Assembly (NCBI GenBank): GCA_944324625.1
Contig: CALUWZ010000048.1
Location: forward strand, 1 to 10,904
DNA length: 10,904 nucleotides
Source: an uncultured Mailhella sp.
Lineage (GTDB): Bacteria; Desulfobacterota; Desulfovibrionia; Desulfovibrionales; Desulfovibrionaceae
Direction of reading: 5' to 3'
Below the pieces are notes generated by a model, which saw only the letters and a program-made list of their open reading frames with translations, was not told the origin of the DNA and ran no database searches. Both the position numbers and the translations under genes were made by a program. Within the stretch, counting starts at the first letter, position 1; every line of letters begins with the position of its first letter. Of this stretch, positions 1 to 6,249 are shown piece after piece.

Positions 1-365
1 TGAGCAAAATGATTGCCTCTTGCAAAGTACAGATAATAATTAAAATTTTCCGTATCAAACGGATAATTGGCAAACCATTCGGCAAAGGCGCTGTAAATAT
101 GCTTGAAATTTTCGACACTGAAATCCAAATTGCTGATAACTTTTGCAAAACGGACACGGGTACTTCCAAGCTTATCTTTAAGATAATGAAAAAACAAGGG
201 AATATGCTTAACACTGCTCGGATTGACAAAAAAAATGATACGGGCAACAGGGAATGAAGAAAGATTGAGTATCTGAATATACTGTTCCCATTGCGCCAAC
301 ATTTCCTGCGTTTGTAAAAACCTGTAACTTGCAGGAATAGTAGCAAAAATAACATTTTTTTTCAT
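1..365 (-). CDS. RtcR-like sigma-54 activator, N-terminal sensor domain (partial)
   Basis: Reading leftward from ATG at 365, an open frame of 121 codons runs off the window edge without a stop. The visible protein begins MKKNVIFATIPASYRF and is rich in aromatic and hydrophobic residues. Its last 40 residues (FAEWFANYPFD, then YYLYFARGNHFA) line up with the RtcR regulatory domain, where E. coli RtcR, as I remember it, has HDFARGYEF, then DYLIHITTGTHVA. RtcR proteins carry a CARF-type ligand-sensing N-domain, an AAA+ sigma-54 activator domain and a DNA-binding tail; the last two would lie outside the window. The start has a weak GGTG ribosome site (rc of 371-376), 5 nt away. The gene is divergent from the flavoprotein operon, which has a sigma-54 promoter, so it is the natural candidate activator. 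Family assignment is by remote similarity; the AAA+ part is inferred, not seen. Confidence 0.68.
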   Translation of the reverse strand, partial: MKKNVIFATIPASYRFLQTQEMLAQWEQYIQILNLSSFPVARIIFFVNPSSVKHIPLFFHYLKDKLGSTRVRFAKVISNLDFSVENFKHIYSAFAEWFANYPFDTENFNYYLYFARGNHFA

Positions 366-427
366 AAATACACCACAAATCGTCCATTATGTGAAAATTA
401 CAACAATTAAATAAATAAACTTCCTAT

Positions 428-486
428 TATCATAATTTATTCTGATAAAAATCGTTTATTTTTCTGTTTCAGATATTATTCTGATA
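428..486. promoter_or_regulatory. Paired dyads, candidate activator-binding sites (UAS)
   Basis: Two 20-bp elements share the form T-A/T-TCA-N10-TGATA, at 428-447 and 467-486. The first has 6-bp arms (TTATCA 427-432 and TGATAA 443-448). The second has 7-bp arms with one mismatch (GTTTCAG 466-472 and CTGATAC 481-487). Their right halves are an exact 11-bp direct repeat, TTATTCTGATA, at 437-447 and 476-486. The 39-bp spacing is a little under four helical turns. Centres lie about 151 and 112 bp upstream of the start expected for the sigma-54 promoter at 563-578, a usual place for enhancer sites of sigma-54 activators. Binding by the RtcR-like protein is inferred. Confidence 0.5.
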
Positions 487-562
487 CTTGTTTCATGTCA
501 ACTCAATTCAAATATTAATATAACTATATAATTTAACAAGTACTATTAACAAATGTGAATTA

Positions 563-578
563 TGGCACAGCGTTTGCT
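563..578 (+). promoter_or_regulatory. Sigma-54 (-24/-12) promoter of the flavoprotein operon
   Basis: The sequence TGGCACAGCGTTTGCT fits every position of the sigma-54 consensus TGGCACR-N4-TTGCW. The GG (564-565) and GC (576-577) are separated by exactly 10 bp. The predicted transcript would start near 589, giving a leader of about 40 nt before the ATG at 629. Such promoters need an AAA+ activator, and a candidate is encoded divergently at the left edge. Confidence 0.88.
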
Positions 579-628
579 TTATATGGTTATCATAATAAAT
601 GGAATTCGCATACAATAAAGGAGTTCTT

Positions 629-2293
629 ATGAATAAAATTCAAAAAGAATGGGGAACCCTGTATGAAACCGATATGCTCATACTGGGAACAGGTGCTTCC
701 GGTGTGGGCGCTGCGCTGAAGGCGTCCGAAAAGGGCTGTGAGGCAATTATGATCGGCAAGGGCACTCTGGAAAGTTCCGGTTCTCTGGGCGGCGGCAACG
801 ACCATTTTATGGCGGCTCTCGGCACCGACGAACCACACGACGACAAAGAAACTTTTATCAATTTTTACATGAAATCCGCTTACGGATACAAAAGAGAACA
901 GTTATCCCAATGGTATGACGCATTCAAGCCCTGCCTTGCCGTTCTTGACGAAGTAGGCACCGAATTCAAGCCAAAAGAAGGCGGCGGACGTTTCCGTTCC
1001 GTGGGATTCGGCCAGCCCGGAGCATGGTGGCTGCACATTGTGAACGGACGCACCATTAAACGCAATCTTGCAAAAAAAATCCGCAAACTCCCCCACATCC
1101 ATGTTCTGGACGATATTGTCATCACAAAACTGTTTGCAGAAAACAATCATATCACAGGCTGCATGGGCTTTAATGTTCTGACCGGCGAAACTGTTGCAGT
1201 TTCCTGCAAAGTAGCCATTAACTGCCTTGGCTGGCATGCCCAGCGGGCAGGCAACAATTCCACGGGCAATCCGTTCAACTGCTGGTTTACTCCCTTTACC
1301 ACAGGCAGTTATTTTTCACTTGCCTATGAAGTGGGTGCGGCAATTATCAATGCCGACATTTCCGGCCGCACAACTATGCTTCCCAAAGGATGGGGAGCTC
1401 CCGGCATGAACGGAATCAACAATATGGGCGGCCACGAACTCAACGCACTGGGTGACCGCTTCATGGGAAAATATGACCCCATGTGGGAAAACGGCAAACG
1501 CCGCAACCAAATCATGGGCACCGAACAGGAACAGCTGGAAGGCTACGGTCCTCCGTTCTACATGGATATGCGCCACCTCAACAAAGAAGACGTACATCAC
1601 CTGCAGTATGTTCTCATGCCTGCGGACAAAGAAACCTATCTTGATTACTGCGCTGCCCGCGGCATTGATTTCCATACCACTCCGCTTGAAGTCGAAATAG
1701 GCGAAATTGCCCTTTCAGGCATGCTTCTTGCTGACGAACGCATGGAAACAACGGTAAAAGGACTTTTTGCAGGCTGCAATTTCACAAGTTTTTCAGGCGC
1801 CATGTGCGGCGGATTTATTGCAGCAAACCATGCCGCAGACGACGCAAAAACAGCCTCCCAAGGCATTCTTGACGATGCAGTTATTTCTGCACACAAAGCA
1901 AAAGATATGGCTCCGCTTGAAAACCAAAAGTCAACCGGCCTGTCTTATATGGAATTTGAAGGACCTATCCGCCAAGTTATGGACTATTATGCAGGATTCA
2001 GACGCAATATGCCCGGCATGGAACTGGCCCTGAAACGTCTTGACTTGATTACTGCCTACAAAGACAAAGTCAAAGCCAAAAACCTGCATGATTTGATGAG
2101 GCTCCGCGAAGGTTTTGACCTGTTGGAACTTTGCAAAATCCACCTGTTCGCTTGTTTGCAGCGCAAAGAAACCGGACGCGGCATGTATAAGCTTTCAGAT
2201 TATCCAAATCTTGATCCGAACCTTGACAAGGGCTTGGCAGTACAATTGAAAGACGGTGCGCCAAACTGTTTTTGGATTGAAAAAACTGCATAA
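629..2293 (+). CDS. AprA-like FAD-dependent oxidoreductase
   Basis: This is a 554-aa soluble flavoprotein of the fumarate reductase/adenylylsulfate reductase alpha-subunit type. Residues 15-29 hold the dinucleotide-binding fold (G20-x-G22-x-x-G25-x-G27-AA), followed by the FAD-contacting segment SSGSLGGGNDHF (49-60). A second conserved stretch, GLFAGCNFTSFSGAMCGG, lies at about 378-395. The C-terminal helical part (NLHDLMRLRE, then DYPNLD) resembles the AprA tail. No signal peptide or membrane segment is seen. The start at 629 is chosen because AAGGAG (618-623) sits 5 nt upstream; an in-frame ATG at 599 has no ribosome site and lies very close to the expected transcript start. The ferredoxin gene follows after 14 nt and is the likely electron partner. 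As I recall AprA, its GHKFSSGSHAEGR motif is not kept here, so APS reduction is unlikely. The substrate is unknown; an organic or sulfur-containing anion brought in by the downstream permease is my inference. Confidence 0.85.
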   Translation: MNKIQKEWGTLYETDMLILGTGASGVGAALKASEKGCEAIMIGKGTLESSGSLGGGNDHFMAALGTDEPHDDKETFINFYMKSAYGYKREQLSQWYDAFKPCLAVLDEVGTEFKPKEGGGRFRSVGFGQPGAWWLHIVNGRTIKRNLAKKIRKLPHIHVLDDIVITKLFAENNHITGCMGFNVLTGETVAVSCKVAINCLGWHAQRAGNNSTGNPFNCWFTPFTTGSYFSLAYEVGAAIINADISGRTTMLPKGWGAPGMNGINNMGGHELNALGDRFMGKYDPMWENGKRRNQIMGTEQEQLEGYGPPFYMDMRHLNKEDVHHLQYVLMPADKETYLDYCAARGIDFHTTPLEVEIGEIALSGMLLADERMETTVKGLFAGCNFTSFSGAMCGGFIAANHAADDAKTASQGILDDAVISAHKAKDMAPLENQKSTGLSYMEFEGPIRQVMDYYAGFRRNMPGMELALKRLDLITAYKDKVKAKNLHDLMRLREGFDLLELCKIHLFACLQRKETGRGMYKLSDYPNLDPNLDKGLAVQLKDGAPNCFWIEKTA

Positions 2294-2307
2294 AAAGGAG
2301 AATTGTT

Positions 2308-2520
2308 ATGCCCCCGGTATTTAATAGCGAAAAATGTGTCCGCTGCGGAAAATGCGTAAAAGACTGTCCTGCGTATATTCTTGCTTTAGACAAAAAAACA
2401 GACAAAACCCCTCATATTATCGAAGAATACAAATTCGAATGCTGGCATTGCGGAAACTGCCGCATCAGCTGTCCCTCCGATGCCATCAGCTTTGAATTTC
2501 CTCTTTATACTCTTGTATGA
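2308..2520 (+). CDS. AprB-like 2[4Fe-4S] ferredoxin subunit
   Basis: This is a 70-aa ferredoxin with two complete four-cysteine sets: C10-x2-C13-x2-C16-x3-C20-P and C45-x2-C48-x2-C51-x3-C55-P. It should therefore carry two [4Fe-4S] clusters. The second set reads CWHCGNCRISCP, with the Cys-Trp opening typical of the beta subunit of adenylylsulfate reductase (CWECYSCIKICP in AprB, from memory). It is much shorter than AprB, which has a C-terminal tail wrapping round AprA; here the chain ends 15 residues after the last cysteine. The start is supported by AAGGAG (2295-2300), 7 nt upstream. The gene follows the flavoprotein by 14 nt and should pass electrons to or from its FAD. No membrane anchor is visible, so the final donor or acceptor in the cell is unknown. 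Confidence 0.88.
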   Translation: MPPVFNSEKCVRCGKCVKDCPAYILALDKKTDKTPHIIEEYKFECWHCGNCRISCPSDAISFEFPLYTLV

Positions 2521-2532
2521 TAACACCTCTTT

Positions 2533-2559
2533 TGCAGCCGTTCCGAAAGAGCGGCTGCA
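2533..2559 (+). other. Intercistronic stem-loop in the operon
   Basis: TGCAGCCG (2533-2540) and CGGCTGCA (2552-2559) form a perfect 8-bp stem with an 11-nt loop, starting 13 nt after the ferredoxin stop. The following bases are pyrimidine-rich (gtcctttcttct) but lack a clean run of T. It could be a leaky terminator or a barrier to RNA decay that gives more flavoprotein and ferredoxin than permease. The role is inferred. Confidence 0.5.
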
Positions 2560-2586
2560 GTCCTTTCTTCTCAGGCTGAAATCCGC

Positions 2587-2612
2587 TGCTTATAAAGAGC
2601 GTATTATAAGCA
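2587..2612. promoter_or_regulatory. 26-bp inverted repeat upstream of the permease
   Basis: TGCTTATAA (2587-2595) and TTATAAGCA (2604-2612) are perfect 9-bp arms around an 8-bp spacer. The symmetry, arm length and AT-rich ends suit a dimeric regulator's operator. It lies in the 180-bp gap between ferredoxin and permease, about 90 bp before the permease start. It could also fold as a second RNA hairpin. No convincing internal promoter was identified with it. Confidence 0.4.
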
Positions 2613-2700
2613 TATCAATTGTCATGCTATGCGAAAATTGCCCTATGCCGGCTTATTCAAAGACAAATTCCGCATCGGGACAATTTTCTGTGGAGGCTAT

Positions 2701-4116
2701 ATGTCACAAGCAGCTGCACCCGCAAGCACTTTCGGAATAAATACGTTGCTGTTGAAATGGATTGTGTCTTTCATTATTCCTGCAGGTGTATATTTTATGT
2801 TGCCCATTGACGGAAAAGTCATGACTCACGAAATGGGCATGTTTCTTGCCATCACATTTTGGATGGTTATCATTTGGGCTTTTGAGCTGGTAAACGAAAT
2901 CGCAACAGGCATTGCACTGCCTGCCCTTTATGTGACCCTGTGCGGCGTTCCGACAAATATCGTCTATCAGGGCTGGTTTTCAGACGTTCCGAGTACTGTT
3001 ATCGGCGGTTTCATTCTCTGCAAAATTTTACAAAGCACGGGACTTGGCAAACGCATCGGCCTTGCCTGCATGCGGGCCATGAACGGTTCTTTTACGGGAG
3101 TTATTTGGGGACTTGCCGCGGCAATTTATATCGTTTCTCCCTTTATTCCCACGGCTAACGGAAAAAGCCTTATTTTCTGCGCCATTGTCATCAGTCTTTG
3201 CGAATCTTTGGATATCAAAAAACAAAGCAGGGAAGCCACGGCATTGATGATGGCGGCATTTTTGGCCGTAACAAGTTCCAAACTCGGCTATCTGACCGGC
3301 GGAGGAGATCTTGTCATCGGCATGAACCTTGTCAACGGCGTTACGGGAGAAAACGCAACATGGCTGGAATATGCATGGTGGAATCTTGTGCCTGCAACCA
3401 TTTATACCGTTATGAGCGTTGCCATTGTTGTTTTTTTGCTTCCTTCCAAAATGAACAGGCAGGAACTTATACAGGCTCTTGAAGTGCGTTATGCCGAACT
3501 CGGAGAAATGTCCAGACAGGAAAAAATCGCCAGCGTATTTCTTCTTTTTACCCTTGCCATGCTTGTAACCGACAAATTGCACGGCATTCAGCCCGGCATG
3601 GCTCTATGCCTTGTTGCATGCACCAGTTTTTTGCCCAAAATTGAACTCATGAACGGCGAAAAAATTAAAAGCGTCAACTTTGGCCCCCTGTTCTTTATCA
3701 TGGGCTGTATGGCCATAGGCAGCGCAGGCAACTATCTTAAAGTAACCCAATGGATGGCTGACTGCACATTCGGATATTTTGCAGGATTGGGTGAGTTTAT
3801 GGCAGGTCTTGCAGCATACTGGGTAGGGGTTATCGGCAACTTTATCCTTACGCCGCTTGCCGCAACGGCTTCTTTCTCCGCTCCCTTGGCAGAACTTGCC
3901 ATCAATATCGGCGTAGAACCGAAAATTGTATACTTTTCTTTCATTTACGGTTTCGACAATATCATTTTCCCCTATGAAACTGCCCCGCTGCTGCTGTTCT
4001 ACGGCTTTGGCTATATTCATTTCGGATACATGGTACGAATCTTGACCGTCAGAATTTTATTGGTTATGCCTTTCCTTCTGCTTATCGCAATTCCGTGGTG
4101 GAAATTTGTATTCTAA
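2701..4116 (+). CDS. DASS/SLC13-type anion permease
   Basis: This is a 471-aa integral inner-membrane protein with roughly a dozen hydrophobic segments, beginning at about residues 18-34 and 45-63 and ending near 450-468. Length and layout match the divalent anion:sodium symporter family (citrate, succinate, sulfate and related anions). The two re-entrant loops, which carry Ser-Asn-Thr motifs in VcINDY, fall at the expected places but read PTANGKS (150-156) and TPLAATASFSAP (384-395), so substrate or ion specificity may differ. The start at 2701 is chosen for the GGAGG at 2692-2696; an in-frame ATG at 2629 has no ribosome site and would add 24 residues that look non-native. The gene lies 180 bp after the ferredoxin and before a terminator, so it is probably the last gene of the same operon. 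It most likely imports the substrate of the flavoprotein. Confidence 0.85.
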   Translation: MSQAAAPASTFGINTLLLKWIVSFIIPAGVYFMLPIDGKVMTHEMGMFLAITFWMVIIWAFELVNEIATGIALPALYVTLCGVPTNIVYQGWFSDVPSTVIGGFILCKILQSTGLGKRIGLACMRAMNGSFTGVIWGLAAAIYIVSPFIPTANGKSLIFCAIVISLCESLDIKKQSREATALMMAAFLAVTSSKLGYLTGGGDLVIGMNLVNGVTGENATWLEYAWWNLVPATIYTVMSVAIVVFLLPSKMNRQELIQALEVRYAELGEMSRQEKIASVFLLFTLAMLVTDKLHGIQPGMALCLVACTSFLPKIELMNGEKIKSVNFGPLFFIMGCMAIGSAGNYLKVTQWMADCTFGYFAGLGEFMAGLAAYWVGVIGNFILTPLAATASFSAPLAELAINIGVEPKIVYFSFIYGFDNIIFPYETAPLLLFYGFGYIHFGYMVRILTVRILLVMPFLLLIAIPWWKFVF

Positions 4117-4140
4117 CTGTCAAATGCCTTAAAACTCCGA

Positions 4141-4169
4141 AAAGCCGCAGAAAACTCAGCGGCTTTTTT
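4141..4169 (+). terminator. Rho-independent terminator, probably bidirectional
   Basis: AAAGCCGC (4141-4148) pairs with GCGGCTTT (4159-4166) around a 10-nt loop, and six T (4164-4169) follow on the plus strand. It stands 24 bp after the permease stop. Read on the minus strand the same hairpin is followed by four T, so it may also end the converging radical SAM transcript, which stops at 4193. Confidence 0.85.
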
Positions 4170-4192
4170 CATCTTAATTTAATATGAGCGCA

Positions 4193-5257
4193 CTATGCAC
4201 TGCGCACTACTTCAAAGCGTTTCGGACAGTTCAGGCATGCAGAATCAGGCATGTTTTTCAAAAGCGCTTCGCGAAATGCGCAAAATTCCTCTTTCTCCCA
4301 GATTTCAAGAACATCCGTTTCCAAAACCGAACCGAAAACCCGACGGCAGGGATTTTCAGCATTATCGGGCACGTTTAAATAAACACAGGGCGAAACCATG
4401 CCTTCCGCGTCAATATACAGACTGCGTGCCGTATTTTCCCTGCATCCGCCCGCATGAGCAGACGCTTTGGCACTTGGCAGGGCAAAAATAATTTTGCGCT
4501 CCGTCTTGGCGGCTTCGTCTGCGGCTTCCTGCAAAACTTTCTTTGCCTCGGCTATTTTTTCCCTTTCATGGGGAGCAAAGGCAAGACCGCACTGTTCCCG
4601 ATCGGCAATATAATCCAAAGAACTGACAACCGCAGTGCCGACATCCAGTTCCTCCATGAGCCGCGGCAGATTTTTTACCGCCTCAATCCTGTCCGCAAGC
4701 AAAAGATAGGCAAAATGAATATCAAGGGGACTGTATCCCATTTCCTTGGCGGCAGACTTAACCATGCGTACGGCTGAACAAACCTTGTCAAAAGGAACGC
4801 CTGCCCGTCCGCTGTCATTGGATTTCGGATCAGTTCCCACAAGCGAAAACGCAAGAATGTCAATACCGCTGTGAACAAGTTTTTTGGCAATTTCCTCATT
4901 CATGATAAGACCGCAGCTCGTACTTGATACCTGACAGTCCGCTTTGCGCGCCAAAGCCACAAAATCAAAAAATCGGGGGTGCAGAAGCGGCTCCCCCCAG
5001 CCCTGCAGGTGGACACGCTCACTGACCCGCATAAGCGGCCACAGGGCGGCAAAAATTTCTGCAGTAATATGTCTGGATTTCCACGTCTCCGCCATAGTCG
5101 TATGAGGACAGTAAATACAGCGTCCGCCGCAGTAAGAAGTAACTTCCACCTGTATGCAGTCAAAAGGACGGCGTTTGCCGAGCAAATCCCGTTTCAGCAT
5201 TTCAAGAATGCCGGGAGCTTTAAATTTTCTGTTCTTTAAAGGGTCCTGTTCCGTCAT
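4193..5257 (-). CDS. Radical SAM protein with SPASM/twitch-like C-terminus
   Basis: This is a 354-aa protein. C43-x3-C47-x2-C50 in the segment SYCGGRCIYCPH is the radical SAM cluster motif, and QGWGEP (85-90) is the SAM-contacting GGEP-like motif. The C-terminal third holds C272, then IDAEGMVSPC with C291, and C341-x2-C344, the layout of a SPASM or twitch domain that binds an auxiliary [4Fe-4S] cluster. Proteins of this kind modify peptides or proteins or mature enzymes; which of these applies is not visible. The start at 5257 (MTEQDPL) has AGGA 7 nt upstream. Upstream in-frame ATGs at 5326 and 5308 lack ribosome sites. It follows two acyltransferase-like genes on the same strand after a 128-bp gap, so it is probably co-transcribed but could have its own weak promoter. 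No precursor peptide gene is evident nearby. Confidence 0.82.
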   Translation of the reverse strand: MTEQDPLKNRKFKAPGILEMLKRDLLGKRRPFDCIQVEVTSYCGGRCIYCPHTTMAETWKSRHITAEIFAALWPLMRVSERVHLQGWGEPLLHPRFFDFVALARKADCQVSSTSCGLIMNEEIAKKLVHSGIDILAFSLVGTDPKSNDSGRAGVPFDKVCSAVRMVKSAAKEMGYSPLDIHFAYLLLADRIEAVKNLPRLMEELDVGTAVVSSLDYIADREQCGLAFAPHEREKIAEAKKVLQEAADEAAKTERKIIFALPSAKASAHAGGCRENTARSLYIDAEGMVSPCVYLNVPDNAENPCRRVFGSVLETDVLEIWEKEEFCAFREALLKNMPDSACLNCPKRFEVVRSA

Positions 5258-5298
5258 AGCGTATTCCTGTACAGTCGTTCTGTATTGATAAATAAAAT

Positions 5299-5319
5299 GC
5301 CGTATCATACATGCACGGC
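5299..5319 (-). other. Small inverted repeat in the gap before the radical SAM gene
   Basis: GCCGT (5299-5303) and ACGGC (5315-5319) are 5-bp arms around 11 bp. Read on the minus strand, the hairpin is followed by ATTTTATTTATC, so it could be a weak terminator or attenuator. A TATGAT -10-like box lies inside the loop on the minus strand but has no good -35. The rest of the 128-bp gap (5258-5385) shows no supported gene. Confidence 0.25.
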
Positions 5320-5385
5320 GGCACATAAATTTTTATTTGCGGCAGTGACAAAAATCATTTCCCGACTAACCCGCAAATACGGCGG

Positions 5386-6249
5386 CTACCCAAATAAGCG
5401 CGCCAAAAAGCCTTTTTTCTGCGGCTGAACATCCCAGCCGTATTCATAGCAGGGCAAAAAGTTTTCCGCACCCCATTTTTTCTTGAAAAAAGCAACACCC
5501 TGATTAATGCCAAGTCCCAAATTCAGGCGGCTGTGCCCCCGCTCTTCGGCACACTCGGCAACAGCCTCAAGCAGGGCATCGGCCGTTCCCGGAGGAGCAG
5601 ACGGCAAGCGGCACGCAAACATATAGAAAGCCGTATGAAAAGACGAATAATCCCCAATGGCAAAAGCCGCCAAAGCACCGTCCTTTGTACGGGCAGAAAA
5701 AAGCCTTGCTTCGGGACTTTCCGCCAAATAGGTTTTTAGCTGACGAAAAATATGTACCATACCTGCTTCAAGCCTGCGCCTTGAACAAAAATTTTCAGCC
5801 ATGGCTTCATGTTCGGCCCCGTATCCTTCCGTACCGCTCTCCGTAATGGTCACATCACGCTTGGCACGGGAAAGCATATTGCGCAGTTTTTGCCTGCAGG
5901 GCGGCAAAGGCAAGGGAAGAGACCAATAGGCATCTTCGCTGCAGCTAGCGCTTTCGGGCGTCTGACTCGGTTTTTCGGCACAAAGCACTGTTATATGCTT
6001 AAGTCCTTTGGTCTGCAAAGCTTCATCAACAGCCGCATCCAGCGCCTTTTTATCGCGGGGGCTGCCGAGAGGATAGCCGATCAGCACAATCTGTCCTTCA
6101 CAAAAATGTCCGACGCAGGAACCGAACATGCGCGAATCCAACCCCGAAACAGCCCTGACATAGGGAATGAGCTGATCAGGCGTTACGGCAGACGCAGTAA
6201 CCTGCGCAAGTCCCATATTTACACGCTTTAAATCTGATTTTACGGCCAC
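5386..6249 (-). CDS. Stand-alone GNAT/FemAB-like acyltransferase-type protein
   Basis: This is a 287-aa soluble protein, paralogous to the N-terminal half of the preceding 616-aa protein. Both share a basic segment (LRNMLSRAKRD here, LRGPLRKARQV there) and a C-terminal block: LNLGLGIN (242-249), then FKKKWG (255-260), then LPCYEYGW. This combination resembles GNAT-fold acyltransferases of the FemAB-like group, in which an acyl or aminoacyl group is moved to an amine; the assignment is by general pattern and the substrate is unknown. The start is taken as GTG at 6249 because GGAGG (6257-6261) lies 7 nt upstream. A TTG at 6255 would be only 1 nt from it, and the first ATG, at 6216, is further in. 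The GTG start overlaps the previous gene by 10 nt (GTGGCCGTAA), which implies translational coupling. Confidence 0.7.
   Translation of the reverse strand: MAVKSDLKRVNMGLAQVTASAVTPDQLIPYVRAVSGLDSRMFGSCVGHFCEGQIVLIGYPLGSPRDKKALDAAVDEALQTKGLKHITVLCAEKPSQTPESASCSEDAYWSLPLPLPPCRQKLRNMLSRAKRDVTITESGTEGYGAEHEAMAENFCSRRRLEAGMVHIFRQLKTYLAESPEARLFSARTKDGALAAFAIGDYSSFHTAFYMFACRLPSAPPGTADALLEAVAECAEERGHSRLNLGLGINQGVAFFKKKWGAENFLPCYEYGWDVQPQKKGFLARLFG

Noticed and set aside
9..257. Plus-strand open frame of 82 codons at the left edge
   Set aside because: It lies antisense to a longer minus-strand frame that has recognisable RtcR-like sequence.
512..521. Palindrome ATATTAATAT before the sigma-54 promoter
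   Set aside because: Pure A/T palindromes of this length are expected by chance in such AT-rich DNA.
599..628. Upstream in-frame ATG that would add 10 residues to the flavoprotein
   Set aside because: No ribosome site precedes it and it lies only about 10 nt after the expected sigma-54 transcript start. The ATG at 629 has AAGGAG at good spacing.
2629..2700. Longer N-terminus for the permease
   Set aside because: No ribosome site stands before 2629. The ATG at 2701 has GGAGG just upstream and gives a normal family length.
5302..5358. Possible 17-codon peptide (MIFVTAANKNLCAAVHV) on the minus strand ahead of the radical SAM gene, considered as a precursor peptide
   Set aside because: The ribosome site is poor and too close, the peptide is very short and has no leader-like features, so it cannot be supported.
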